Source: an uncultured Methylococcaceae bacterium (GTDB lineage: Bacteria; Pseudomonadota; Gammaproteobacteria; Methylococcales; Methylomonadaceae). Taken from it: DNA of 64,000 nt. A program made the translations under genes and the position numbers. The stretch spans positions 20,525-84,524 of the forward strand of contig CAIMEB010000057.1 of NCBI GenBank assembly GCA_903839855.1. Reading direction: 5' to 3'. Below, in pieces: positions 36,173 to 46,334 of the stretch. Positions within the stretch are counted from its first letter, which is position 1, and every line of letters starts with the position of its first letter. The notes beneath the pieces were generated by a model, which ran no database searches, had not been told where the DNA came from, and saw nothing but the letters and a program-made list of their open reading frames with translations.

Positions 36173-38056
36173 TTATTGCGCATTTTCAATATTTTCTTCG
36201 GCTTCCATCCACGCAGCCTCTGCTTCATCTAGGGCTCTATCAATTTGTATCTTTCTCTCCAGTGTCTGTTTTAAACGCGCCTTTTCTGTTTCAGCATATA
36301 TATCTGGATCAGCTAATAGCTGCTCTAACTGGCGCTGTTCATTATGATACTTTTCAACTGCCAGCTCGGCTTTTTTAAGTGCATCATACAACGGTTTATT
36401 TCTTTGCCTCCGCTCAGCATCTAACTTTCGCTGATCTTTACGTGACACGGTTGGCAAGGCATCGGCAACCGTTTGTTCTTCACCTTTTTTCTGTTCAGTC
36501 AGCCATAAGCGATAATCATCAAGATCTCCATCAAAGGGCTGTACTTTGCTACCCGCAACCAATAATAATTGATCCGTCACTGAGCGCAACAAATGTCGGT
36601 CATGTGAAACCACAACAATAGCGCCTTGATAATCTTGTAAAGCCACACTCAATGCATGACGCATTTCTAAATCCAAATGGTTAGTTGGCTCATCCAATAA
36701 CAATAAATTAGGATTTTGATACACTAGCATTGCTAACACTAAACGTGCTTTTTCCCCGCCAGAAAAAGGCCTTACCGCTTCTAAAACCTTATCCCCCCGA
36801 AAATCAAAGCCTCCTAAAAAGTTTCGTAATTCTTTTTCAGTCGCCTGCTTATCCAGTTTTTGCAAATGCCATAAAGGTGTTTCATCCAGTTGCAATTGTT
36901 CTAATTGATGTTGAGCAAAATAACCTATCTTTAATGCTTCTGCTTCATAACGTGTCCCCAATAAGGGTTGCATATCACCGGCTAACACTTTAATTAAACT
37001 TGATTTACCTGCACCATTAGGTCCTAATAAACCAATACGATCACCGGGTGAAATAGATAGTCCCACTTTTTTAAGCACACAGGTCGAACCGTAACCAATA
37101 TCGGTTTTATCTAACGATAAAAGTGGATTAGGCATCTTATCGGGCTTTGCAAAACTAAAATCAAACGGAGAATCGACATGCGCCATGGCAATCAGCTCCA
37201 TCCGCTCAAGCGCTTTAACACGGCTTTGCGCTTGCCTGGCTTTTGTGGCTTGCGCTTTAAAACGATCCACAAAGCTTTGAATATGTGCAATTTCACGTTG
37301 CTGCTTTAAAAAAGCAGATTGTTGCTGGGATAACTTTTCAGCTCGCATCTTTTCAAAGGCGGAATAGTTGCCGGTATAAATCTCGGCTTTGCCTTGTTCA
37401 ATATGCACAATGTGGTCAGTGATAGTATCCAGAAAATCTCTATCATGAGAGATCAACATCAAGGTTCCTGGGTATTTACACAACCAATCCTGTAACCAGA
37501 TAACTGCATCTAAGTCCAAGTGATTGGTTGGCTCATCCAGTAATAATACATCAGACCGACACATCAAAGCTTGAGCCAGATTAAGCCGCATCCGCCAACC
37601 GCCCGAAAAAGACCCAACGCTATTGTTCTCCTGATCTGAAGTGAACCCCAGGCCATTCATCAATCGAGACGCTCTTGCCACCGCAGTATAACCGCCAATA
37701 ACGTCTAACAGTGCATGATATTCAGCTTGCTTTAAACCATCATCATCTTGCTCTGCTTTCTTTAACTGAGCTTGTAAGCGTCTATATTCTTGATCACCAT
37801 CGATAACATAGTCAATTGCAGAACAAGCGACTGCGGGTGTTTCCTGTGCCACATGAGCAATCTCCAAATTGGGGGGCATCGAGAAATCACCTTCATCCAA
37901 GTGTAGTTCATTTTTAACTAAGGCAAAGAGACTTGACTTACCTGCACCATTCGCCCCCGTAAAACCTACTTTTTGACCCTTATGAATTGTAAACGATGAA
38001 TTACTAAACAGCACTCGCACGCCGCGACGTAGCGCTATATTTTTAAAATTTAACAT
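36173..38056 (-). CDS. ABC-F family ATPase, YheS-like
   Basis: Soluble ribosome-associated ATPase with two ABC modules and no membrane segments, 627 residues. Walker A GANGAGKSS (about 34-42) and GPNGAGKSS (about 345-353), signatures FSGGWRMRL and FSGGEKARL, Walker B LLLDEPTNHLD twice, inter-module linker rich in Lys/Gln (about 235-285), and a C-terminal coiled-coil arm (about 555-620). By length and C-terminal arm closest to YheS (EttA/Uup relatives). The translation role of YheS-type proteins is not settled. Confidence 0.93.
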   Translation of the reverse strand: MLNFKNIALRRGVRVLFSNSSFTIHKGQKVGFTGANGAGKSSLFALVKNELHLDEGDFSMPPNLEIAHVAQETPAVACSAIDYVIDGDQEYRRLQAQLKKAEQDDDGLKQAEYHALLDVIGGYTAVARASRLMNGLGFTSDQENNSVGSFSGGWRMRLNLAQALMCRSDVLLLDEPTNHLDLDAVIWLQDWLCKYPGTLMLISHDRDFLDTITDHIVHIEQGKAEIYTGNYSAFEKMRAEKLSQQQSAFLKQQREIAHIQSFVDRFKAQATKARQAQSRVKALERMELIAMAHVDSPFDFSFAKPDKMPNPLLSLDKTDIGYGSTCVLKKVGLSISPGDRIGLLGPNGAGKSSLIKVLAGDMQPLLGTRYEAEALKIGYFAQHQLEQLQLDETPLWHLQKLDKQATEKELRNFLGGFDFRGDKVLEAVRPFSGGEKARLVLAMLVYQNPNLLLLDEPTNHLDLEMRHALSVALQDYQGAIVVVSHDRHLLRSVTDQLLLVAGSKVQPFDGDLDDYRLWLTEQKKGEEQTVADALPTVSRKDQRKLDAERRQRNKPLYDALKKAELAVEKYHNEQRQLEQLLADPDIYAETEKARLKQTLERKIQIDRALDEAEAAWMEAEENIENAQ

Positions 38057-38477
38057 TAAGTCTCAAAGTAACTGATTAAAATTAATCTTGGTTTATTAAT
38101 TATATCCCATTCCATTATAGGGCGGTGAATGGTATTACCCTAATTCTAATGCCCGACAATACCTTCCAGCTTACGTGAATTTAAGAAAATTAATGTTCGA
38201 TTGATGTCTGTTGTGCCATAGTTAATCTTAATTATCACCGCGGCTCACTTAACGTATTAATAATTAATTACTCGATGCCAATCAAACCGTCTCCGCTATT
38301 GCTTCAAAATTGGCTATCAAATCTGACACATTATCTAAAGCTATACATATCGGTCGGTTGTATCCGTGGGCTAAAAAAGACACGGGTAATCTCATCATCT
38401 ATAAAAGTGAACGTATCAGTGCAGACCGAGCCTCTCTGATGGGTGTGGCGCACAAGATTTTATGGGACGTGTTGCTA
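38057..38477. other. Intergenic region, 421 bp
   Basis: Between the ABC-F and fumarase genes. The left 200 bp are AT-rich with no feature that I can support; the right part holds the coding-like relic described separately. The promoter of the ABC-F gene must lie here. Confidence 0.6.
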
Positions 38478-38486
38478 CTAGTATAG
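38268..38486 (+). pseudogene. Coding-like relic with helix-turn-helix pattern
   Basis: An open frame of 72 codons without a start codon, bounded by TAA upstream and TAG, reads LLDANQTVSAIASKLAIKSD then TLSKAIHIGRL and KSERISADRASLMGVAHKIL. The first part looks like the helix-turn-helix of a transposase or regulator, the second like the KSER-D-A-MG region of some IS transposases. It overlaps the fumarase 3' end on the opposite strand by 9 bp. Probably a decayed fragment; assignment is weak. Confidence 0.35.
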
Positions 38487-39995
38487 GCGATTTAGCCCTA
38501 TCTTACCTTGCCAAATCTTGGGCGCTATTTGATGAATAGAAACGCCTTGTGTATCAACAGCGACGGTAACAGGCATGTCTTCAACAACAAACTCATGAAT
38601 CGCTTCCATACCTAAATCAGCAAAAGCCACCACCCGTGATTTTCGAATGGCTTTTGAGACCAAATAAGCAGCCCCCCCCACGGCCATCAGATACACCGCC
38701 TGATGCTTCTTGATAGAATCAATCGCGACTTGTCCTCGCTCGGATTTACCAATCATGCCCAACAAGCCCGTTTTAGCGAGCATGGTTTCAGTAAACTTAT
38801 CCATTCGCGTTGCAGTCGTCGGACCCGCCGGTCCCACCACTTCATCACGCACGGGATCAACAGGCCCTACGTAATAAATAAATTTATCAGTAAAGTCGAC
38901 ATTGTCAGGTAACGACTCCCCGCGCTCAATCATATCAACCAGACGTTTATGCGCCGCATCACGACCCGTTAACAAAGTACCACTTAACAATAATGTTTCT
39001 CCTAATTTCCAGGTAGCCACCTCTTCACGAGTTACCGTATCTAAATTAACTCGACGCGCAGCAGCACCTGCTTCCCAAGTAACCTTAGGCCAATCTTCCA
39101 AACGGGGTGGAGTAAATTCAGCAGGACCTGATCCATCAAGTACAAAATGAGTATGACGGGTAGCGGCGCAATTAGGAATTATCGCGATCGGTTTGTTGGC
39201 AGCATGAGTAGGATAATCGTTGATTTTAATATCCAGTACCGTCGTTAACCCACCTAATCCTTGAGCGCCAATCCCTAAAGCATTCACTTTTTCGTACAGT
39301 TCAAGCCTTAACTCTTCCAGCGCATTGTTTGGACCACGGGCGATAAGTTCTTGTATATCAATGGATTCCATACAAGCCTGCTTAGCAAGTAGCATGGCTT
39401 TTTCTGCTGTGCCACCAATGCCAATACCCAAGATACCCGGAGGACACCATCCAGCACCCATTGTGGGTACGGTCTTCAATACCCAATCTACAATACTGTC
39501 GGAAGGATTAAGCATCACAAACTTTGATTTGGCTTCTGAACCACCGCCTTTAGCTGCGATTTCAACCTCGACCGTATCACCTAATACCACCTCCATATGC
39601 ACAACGGCGGGGGTGTTATCCTGAGTATTGATACGTTTTCCAGCGGGATCTTTTAACACCGAAGCACGTAACACATTATCAGGGTGACGATAGGCTTGTC
39701 TCACTCCTTCATTAACCATGTCAAGGATACTGAGTTGAGCATCCCATTGCACTGACATACCAATCTTTAAAAACACCGTGACAATACCGGTATCCTGACA
39801 GATTGGTCGATGGCCTTCGGCACACATCCTCGAATTAATGAGTATTTGCGCCATGGCATCTTTAGCGGCAGGGCTTTGTTCTTTTTGATACGCCGCATTC
39901 AAGGCCTGGATAAAATCCAGGGGATGATAATAAGAAATGTATTGCAAGGAATCCGCAACACTCTGAATAAAATCATCCTGGCGTATCAATGTCAT
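38478..39995 (-). CDS. Class I fumarate hydratase (iron-sulfur)
   Basis: TCA-cycle interconversion of fumarate and malate using an oxygen-sensitive [4Fe-4S] cluster. 505 residues, alpha and beta parts fused as in FumA/FumB. Cluster cysteines in HRPICQDTGIVTVF, IIPNCAATRH and GWCPPGILGIGIGG-type blocks; GPAGPTTATRMDKFTETML and VGGAAYLVSKAIRKSRVVAFADLGMEAIHEF in the beta part. Stands alone on the minus strand, 13 bp after the glucan synthase gene in reading order. Confidence 0.95.
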   Translation of the reverse strand: MTLIRQDDFIQSVADSLQYISYYHPLDFIQALNAAYQKEQSPAAKDAMAQILINSRMCAEGHRPICQDTGIVTVFLKIGMSVQWDAQLSILDMVNEGVRQAYRHPDNVLRASVLKDPAGKRINTQDNTPAVVHMEVVLGDTVEVEIAAKGGGSEAKSKFVMLNPSDSIVDWVLKTVPTMGAGWCPPGILGIGIGGTAEKAMLLAKQACMESIDIQELIARGPNNALEELRLELYEKVNALGIGAQGLGGLTTVLDIKINDYPTHAANKPIAIIPNCAATRHTHFVLDGSGPAEFTPPRLEDWPKVTWEAGAAARRVNLDTVTREEVATWKLGETLLLSGTLLTGRDAAHKRLVDMIERGESLPDNVDFTDKFIYYVGPVDPVRDEVVGPAGPTTATRMDKFTETMLAKTGLLGMIGKSERGQVAIDSIKKHQAVYLMAVGGAAYLVSKAIRKSRVVAFADLGMEAIHEFVVEDMPVTVAVDTQGVSIHQIAPKIWQGKIGLNRLY

Positions 39996-40008
39996 TATTT
40001 TACCTTGC

Positions 40009-42615
40009 TTATTCTTCGTCTAACTCTTCAGCGTCTTTCTTGCCTCTTTTACCGTAATTAGGCGCAATGCTGATCAATAAAGTTAATAATGCCGCCACAT
40101 AAGGCACGGCTTGGACAGACAATACTGCAATCCATAAGCGACCACTTAAGTTATCAAAATGATCAATGGAACTGATAGCCGATATGCCTGCGCTGAGTAA
40201 CAATAACAGGAACAGCTCTTGTCGAATGGTCACTAAGCCCGTAAACAAGGGACCTTGTTTTTCGTATTTTGGCGTACGCATAAAAGGTTTACCTGAAGTA
40301 AACAAGCCTTGTACAGTCCCTCTGGCTACCGTATGAGTTAAGGACAATCCAGTTAAGGCTGCGCCCAATGATTGCCATACTGAACACGGTACACGCGCTT
40401 GATATAGCCACAAACCGCGCAGAATTTTAAACGTAAACAAGCCAACGGTAGGCAATAAAAAGACGTTTGCCGGTAACTCACTGTGAATCGGATCAGTCAG
40501 GATAATAGCGGTTAAAATCAGACTGGCTGTGGTAAATAATAACGCTAAGGCATCAGAAAACCAGGGCAACCAACCGGCAATAAAATAATACCGTTGTGCA
40601 GCTGTTAATGGAGATGATTTGGTTGGCAAGAAGCTACGCCAGTGACCTTTAATGATTTGCATTGCGCCATAAACCCAACGGAAACGTTGCGTCATATAAC
40701 CTGACATGGTATCAGGCATTAACCCACGGCCAAACGAGTCTTTGACATAAACTGAATCGTAACCCGCTTCAAATAAACGTAGACCTAACTCACTGTCTTC
40801 ACAAATACACCATTCAGCCCAATTACCTACTTCAAGTAATGCTGATTTTCTAATCATGGTCATAGTGCCATGTTGAATAATGGCGTTATATTCATTCCGT
40901 TGCACCATACCAATATTAAAGAAGCCGGCATATTCCCAATAACAGAACGATTTAAACAAACTTTGATCTCTATCTCGATAATCTTGTGGCGACTGAATAA
41001 AGCCCACATTTTCATTATCAAAATAAGGCACCATAGAGTTTAACCAATCAGGTGATAAGACATAATCACTGTCAATAACGGCGATAATTTCCGCATCGCT
41101 GGCAGTTTGTTCCAAAGCGTGGTTAATCGCACCCGCTTTGAAGCCGGGCCAATTTTCTAAATGGAAGAAACGGAACATAGGCCCCAAACGTTCGCAATCA
41201 TCGCGTACTGGTTCCCATACCGCAGGATCTTTAGTGTTGTTATCCATCACTAATACCTCCATGTTGGGGTAGTCTACTTTTGCTAACGCTTCAAGCGTTT
41301 TACGCACCATCATCGGCGGTTCGTTATGGATGGGTAAATGCAAAGAAACCTTGGGATATTTGAAGCTTGAACTGGGCTGCAACGGTTTAAAAGTCCTGAC
41401 GGTACTTCTATGCCAGACTACTTCTGCAATTTCCAAACTCTCAATCAGCAGAATGACCACCGCCATAATCTGCATCAATAACATCAGCCCCCAAAATAAC
41501 ACACTTAATTTGGTCTGATACTGCTGTGCACCAATCGAGGCCGACCAAAAGATAACCGAGACCGCCAAGTTAGCAATAAGACCCAAAAACAAGACTCCTG
41601 GTAACTTTAAAGTACTACGGGTAAATAAAAACAAGCCCATTAAAACAATACTGATACCCGCAGCACCCGCTGCCCAGTTTTTCCAGGTCGGCATGGTAAT
41701 AACATCACCATCCATTGGATATTTAGGCTGACGATCCGCATTAAAAATACCCCAATAGGCGCCGGCAGATCCTTCTATCGATTTTTTCCAAGGTTGATCA
41801 AACGCTTCAACGATGTAATAAGTGACTTTTTCAGCGTCCGCTCTGTTTAAGAACTCCCTCAAGAAACGGGCCTGATTAGGAATAGAAGCGTCTGCATGTT
41901 TAAACGGCTGACCATCAGAAGGCCAACCCACTTCTGTAATGATGATAGGTTTATTGGGGTAAGCTTTCTGCACGTCATGAAAACGATCAAAAACATAATC
42001 AACGGCTTCATCTGCTGATATCCCTTCCCAATAGGGCAAAATATGTACCGCTATAAAATCAACTTCATCAACAAGGTCAGGATTCTTTAACCACACATCC
42101 CATGTCTCAGAGGTGCTCACGGGTCGCCAGCTGTTTTTCTTGACTTCTCGTATATAATCAATCAAAGCCGCTTTGGGAATATCCCCACGTAACAATACCT
42201 CGTTGCCCACCATCAAACGAATAATTCTGGGGTTATTCTGGCGACCTGCTTCAATTAAGGTTTCAACCTCTTGACGATTCTTTTCCAGATCACCATCTAT
42301 CCAGGCACCTAAGGTGGTATTTAGATTGTATTTTACTGCGAGTTCAGGGATTTTATGCTGCCCTTTCAACATGCTATATGTTCTTACGGCATGGACTTTA
42401 TTAGCCAGTAAAGCAAGATCGTGATCCATATCCTCTTCACTCGGATAGGTGTTTCCATTTTGGGTGTCCTGCTTACGCATAGGGTCATAAGTAACCCCCA
42501 TGGTCGTCTTAGTCCAAGGTTGCAACTGCAAAGGGTTATTGATGTAACTCCAAATACTAAAATTAACAACAACAAGTAATGCAACAACAAATAGGATAGC
42601 TAGCTTTCTTTTCAT
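40009..42615 (-). CDS. GH17-GT2 fusion, beta-glucan synthase (NdvB/NdvC-like)
   Basis: 868-residue inner-membrane protein. After an N-terminal membrane helix (about 4-24), residues about 35-295 form a glycoside hydrolase 17 domain (MVGNEVLLRG and IIITEVGWPSDGQ with the two catalytic Glu). Membrane helices follow (about 305-395), then a family 2 glycosyltransferase (about 410-650) with IDSDYVLSPDWL, CICEDSELGLRLF and QRFRWVYGAM (D, DxD, ED, QxxRW) and C-terminal helices. Relatives make beta-1,3(1,6)-glucans, cyclic in rhizobia and Pseudomonas, where they affect osmoadaptation and biofilm tolerance. Linkage here is not predictable. Confidence 0.88.
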   Translation of the reverse strand: MKRKLAILFVVALLVVVNFSIWSYINNPLQLQPWTKTTMGVTYDPMRKQDTQNGNTYPSEEDMDHDLALLANKVHAVRTYSMLKGQHKIPELAVKYNLNTTLGAWIDGDLEKNRQEVETLIEAGRQNNPRIIRLMVGNEVLLRGDIPKAALIDYIREVKKNSWRPVSTSETWDVWLKNPDLVDEVDFIAVHILPYWEGISADEAVDYVFDRFHDVQKAYPNKPIIITEVGWPSDGQPFKHADASIPNQARFLREFLNRADAEKVTYYIVEAFDQPWKKSIEGSAGAYWGIFNADRQPKYPMDGDVITMPTWKNWAAGAAGISIVLMGLFLFTRSTLKLPGVLFLGLIANLAVSVIFWSASIGAQQYQTKLSVLFWGLMLLMQIMAVVILLIESLEIAEVVWHRSTVRTFKPLQPSSSFKYPKVSLHLPIHNEPPMMVRKTLEALAKVDYPNMEVLVMDNNTKDPAVWEPVRDDCERLGPMFRFFHLENWPGFKAGAINHALEQTASDAEIIAVIDSDYVLSPDWLNSMVPYFDNENVGFIQSPQDYRDRDQSLFKSFCYWEYAGFFNIGMVQRNEYNAIIQHGTMTMIRKSALLEVGNWAEWCICEDSELGLRLFEAGYDSVYVKDSFGRGLMPDTMSGYMTQRFRWVYGAMQIIKGHWRSFLPTKSSPLTAAQRYYFIAGWLPWFSDALALLFTTASLILTAIILTDPIHSELPANVFLLPTVGLFTFKILRGLWLYQARVPCSVWQSLGAALTGLSLTHTVARGTVQGLFTSGKPFMRTPKYEKQGPLFTGLVTIRQELFLLLLLSAGISAISSIDHFDNLSGRLWIAVLSVQAVPYVAALLTLLISIAPNYGKRGKKDAEELDEE

Positions 42616-42823
42616 CTGTGTATTGAAAAATATCGCCTAAAGCGGAAAATGTGGATTTAAATAACTAAGCCGTAATATCTTACACGGGTTATAAAAACTA
42701 ACGAAAAATTTATTTCGTCAGCCTATACCAATGACTCAAATAAAATGAATCTGGCAAGAGTAAATCATACCTGTATAGAATGAACCCAACCTTAATAAAA
42801 CCTGTCGTTCCATTTTTCATTGT

Positions 42824-44092
42824 TCATTTTTTCTGTGGCAAGAACTTAACTAGCTTAAGCGCATTTTCATCTCTTTTTATTATTTCCAAATGATGCCCAA
42901 ACAACTTAATACTTGTTCCTATCGCAGGAATAGTTTCCATAAATTCAACAATAAGTCCATTCAACGTCTTTGGCCCCTCTATCGGTAAAGACCATTGCAT
43001 GACCCTGTTAAGCTCTCTGACAGTGATGCTGGCATCAATCAGATAACTACCGTCACTTTGTTTTCTGGCTGCCGCCTCGTCCGTAATAAGCTCACCGACT
43101 ATTTCGTGAATCAGGTCATCCTGGGTAACCAGCCCTTGGACATCACCGTATTCATCGACGACCAAACCGATATCTATTTTTTCACTTTTAAACCTCAGCA
43201 TTTGAACATGTACCGGTGTATTTTCAGGTATAAACGCAGGCTTATTAAGCAAATTAATAATCGATTGTTTATCAAAATCATCTTTACCGACCAGCAATAA
43301 CACCTTTCTTAAGTGTAAGAAACCAACCACCCGATCGATGTTTTTCTTATAAACCGCTAATTGAGTATGAGGGCTATTCCTAATCTGCCAAACAATCTCT
43401 TCAATAGACGATTCCAGATCTATACCCACAATTTCATTACGCGGCGTCATGATATCTTCTACTGTTGCCGTTTCAAAGTCTAAAATACCCAGCAACATTT
43501 TTTGATATCGAATAGGCATTAAGCCTTCAGCTTCAGAAATAATATTTTTTAACGCTTCCTGATTAAGTGAATCATGTCGGGTCTTTTTTATATCCACCCT
43601 CATAATTCGCAGTAAAAAATTTACAAACACATTAACCAGACAGAGAACGGGATAAAACAAATTCAATAGCGGGGTATACAACCAGGCCGCTGAAAAAGCA
43701 AGCCATTCCGGCTTTGCACCGCCAAGTGTTTTAGGTGTTATCTCAGAGAAAATCAGCATCACAATAGTCAAAACACCAATCGCTACAGCAATAAATCCCT
43801 CGTCATCTACATACAATTTTATTGCAATAATCGTTGCTATTGAGGACGCCAGGTTTCTAAGAAAACTATTGCCCAATAAGATGAAGCTTAATAATCGCTC
43901 CGGCTTTTGCAGTAAATTATGGACTTTTATAGCGCCAGAATGTTTAAGCTTTACCAAATGCCTTAATCGATAGCGATTAATGGACATTAAAGAAGTTTCT
44001 GAGCCAGAAAAAAAGGCCGACAAGAATAGGATGAAAGCAAGTATGCCAAACAGCATACTTAAGGGAATATCATTCAAAGAAAAGTTACTCAA
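42824..44092 (-). CDS. CNNM/CorC-type transporter-associated CBS protein (HlyC/CorC family)
   Basis: 422 residues: DUF21 membrane domain (about 1-190, three to four helices; FLSAFFSGSETSLMSINRYRLRHLV), two CBS domains (about 205-325; VEDIMTPRNEIVGID, VVDEYGDVQGLVTQDDLIHEIVGEL) and a C-terminal CorC_HlyC domain. The family is linked to Mg2+/Co2+ efflux or transport. YfjD-like. Confidence 0.9.
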   Translation of the reverse strand: MSNFSLNDIPLSMLFGILAFILFLSAFFSGSETSLMSINRYRLRHLVKLKHSGAIKVHNLLQKPERLLSFILLGNSFLRNLASSIATIIAIKLYVDDEGFIAVAIGVLTIVMLIFSEITPKTLGGAKPEWLAFSAAWLYTPLLNLFYPVLCLVNVFVNFLLRIMRVDIKKTRHDSLNQEALKNIISEAEGLMPIRYQKMLLGILDFETATVEDIMTPRNEIVGIDLESSIEEIVWQIRNSPHTQLAVYKKNIDRVVGFLHLRKVLLLVGKDDFDKQSIINLLNKPAFIPENTPVHVQMLRFKSEKIDIGLVVDEYGDVQGLVTQDDLIHEIVGELITDEAAARKQSDGSYLIDASITVRELNRVMQWSLPIEGPKTLNGLIVEFMETIPAIGTSIKLFGHHLEIIKRDENALKLVKFLPQKK

Positions 44093-44145
44093 CTGTTGTG
44101 AAAAACACGTCTAAAATGGTAGGGTCATTTATTCAGCCTGCGTCC

Positions 44146-45858
44146 TTAAACCAATTTAGCCTTCAAAAACGCAACCACTGCTGAAAGTGGGATTTCCTCA
44201 TTGGCTTCGGCTGTTCTGCCCTTGTATTCAGCAGTGCCTGTATCCAATCCCCTATCTCCGATAATAATACAATGCGGAATGCCGATTAACTCCATATCTG
44301 AAAACATAAAGCCAGCGCGCACTTTTCTATCATCAAATAAAACATCAATCCCCGCCGCCAACAAATCTTGATATAACTTTTCTGAAGCAACTTTTAAGCG
44401 CTCAGACTTGTGCATATTCATAGGGCACAGTGCCACTTGAAAAGGCGCTAAATTGGCTGACCAGATAATCCCTTTAGCATCATGATTTTGCTCAATGGCT
44501 GACGCAACCACACGAGAAATACCAATTCCATAACAACCCATCAGCATTATTTGATTTTTTCCACTCTCATTAATAACACCGGCTTTCATGGCAGCGCTAT
44601 ATTTAGTGCCTAATTGGAAAATATGACCGACTTCAATACCCCGCGCCAAAGTAATCTCACCTTGACCATCAGGACTGGCATCACCTTCAACAACGGTACG
44701 AAGATCAGCAATCAGCTCAGGGATCGCTAAATCACGCTCCCAATTTACCCCTTTAAAATGTTTACCATCCTGGTTAGCACCACAAACAAAATCAGACATT
44801 ACCATCACGCTACGGTCAGCAATAACGAGAATAGTTAAGCCTATTGGGCCAATAGAACCGGGTTTACACTGGCAGGCCACTTGAATCTCTGCTTCAGTTG
44901 CAAATTCTAAAGGCGTTGCAACGCCATCAATTTTTTCTGCTTTAATCTTATTAAGCTCATGATCGCCTCGTAACAACAAAGCAACCAGACTACCGACTTC
45001 ATCCCCTTTAACGATAAGCGTTTTAAGACATTGTGTCTCAGGGATAGATAAAAACTGACTCACTTCCTCAATACTATGTTGATTAGGTGTATCAATTAAT
45101 TGTTTGTCTGCTGTAGGCGCTGCTCGATTTCCTATTGGTGCAACCGCCTCCGCTTTTTCAACATTTGCAGCGTATTCACTCACGGTAGAAAAAGCAATCG
45201 CGTCTTCACCAGAATCAGCTAATACATGAAACTCGTGCGACACCGCGCCACCGATTGACCCTGAATCAGCAATAACAGCACGAAACTTTAGCCCTAAGTG
45301 ATTAAAAATATTACTGTATGCTTGATACATCACATCGTAAGTTTCCTGTAACGAAGCTTGATCCAAATGGAAAGAATAAGCATCCTTCATGATAAATTCA
45401 CGCGAACGCATCACCCCAAAACGGGGACGAATCTCATCACGAAATTTAGTCTGAACCTGGTAATAAGTAATCGGTAGCTGTTTATAACTTTTAATCTCGT
45501 TACGCGCTAGATCAGTGATAATTTCTTCATGGGTGGGACCTAAGCAAAACTCACGATCATGGCGATCTTTTAATCGCGCTAACTCTGGCCCATATTGTTC
45601 CCAACGCCCCGTTTCTTGCCATAACTCTGCGGGTTGTAAAGCAGGCATCAACACTTCTAAAGCACCGGCTTTTTCCATTTCTTCCCGGGTAATCTTTTCG
45701 ACTTTGCGTAACACTCGCAAACCTAACGGTAACCAACTGTATAAACCAGCCGCTAATTTGCGGATAAGACCCGCTCGTATCATCAATTGATGACTTGCAA
45801 TTTCAGCGTCAGCTGGTGTTTCTTTAACGGTATTAAGAGGAAATTGTGTTGTACGCAT
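44146..45858 (-). CDS. proS: Prolyl-tRNA synthetase ProS (bacterial type)
   Basis: Class II aminoacyl-tRNA synthetase, 570 residues. Motif 1 region [24 protein letters not shown], motif 2 [32 protein letters not shown], an inserted YbaK-type editing domain (about 225-390; [20 protein letters not shown]), motif 3 [11 protein letters not shown] and a C-terminal anticodon-binding domain. The editing domain marks the prokaryote-type enzyme. Confidence 0.97.
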   Translation of the reverse strand: MRTTQFPLNTVKETPADAEIASHQLMIRAGLIRKLAAGLYSWLPLGLRVLRKVEKITREEMEKAGALEVLMPALQPAELWQETGRWEQYGPELARLKDRHDREFCLGPTHEEIITDLARNEIKSYKQLPITYYQVQTKFRDEIRPRFGVMRSREFIMKDAYSFHLDQASLQETYDVMYQAYSNIFNHLGLKFRAVIADSGSIGGAVSHEFHVLADSGEDAIAFSTVSEYAANVEKAEAVAPIGNRAAPTADKQLIDTPNQHSIEEVSQFLSIPETQCLKTLIVKGDEVGSLVALLLRGDHELNKIKAEKIDGVATPLEFATEAEIQVACQCKPGSIGPIGLTILVIADRSVMVMSDFVCGANQDGKHFKGVNWERDLAIPELIADLRTVVEGDASPDGQGEITLARGIEVGHIFQLGTKYSAAMKAGVINESGKNQIMLMGCYGIGISRVVASAIEQNHDAKGIIWSANLAPFQVALCPMNMHKSERLKVASEKLYQDLLAAGIDVLFDDRKVRAGFMFSDMELIGIPHCIIIGDRGLDTGTAEYKGRTAEANEEIPLSAVVAFLKAKLV

Positions 45859-46334
45859 GGCTATGTAAAGAAATAGTAAAATAAAGGACTATTTTACAGC
45901 TTTTTAACCGGTTCCCAAATCATGGCAGTATATTAGTCAATTAATTGCGTAAATTAAAGATCAGCGGAAGAGACCTCAACCGCATTAGCAGGTGAATAGT
46001 CAATTTAAAATACATTGACTCACAACCCCCATATAAACACGAATAACCGATCAGATGTACCGAATCACCAGCAATTAGGCACCGTATATTTTCATTTTTT
46101 TGTTATTTATTTGTTAGTTTTCAGTCAGTAAGTACAACCACTTGCTAAAACGGGTGTATCGGATGCTTTCATTTGTATATACTATACACGTTACCAAGGC
46201 ATTACGGCCGTCTTGATACCCGAAGTTTCTCAGGTGGCCTTACAAAATCAGTCAAAAATACAACCCAAAGACTGCATTAATTCAATAGTAAACTATTTTT
46301 AAGCCATGCATAACCCGTTTTAACAGGATCACAC
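45859..46334. other. Intergenic region, 476 bp, between divergent proS and aceE
   Basis: No ORF with a ribosome site, no tRNA fold and no repeat found. AT-rich. A TATACT at about 46177-46189 inside GTATATACTATACAC could be a -10 for aceE but lacks a convincing -35. AGGATC precedes the aceE ATG. The region must carry both divergent promoters. Confidence 0.5.

Noticed and set aside
42700-42722. ACGAAAAATTTATTTCGT dyad downstream of the CorC gene
   Set aside because: Weak A/T-rich stem without a T run; not supportable as a terminator.
46140-46210. GTATATACTATACAC dyad as a regulator site for aceE
   Set aside because: Short AT-rich dyads occur by chance in such sequence; no repeat elsewhere in the window and no adjacent regulator gene.
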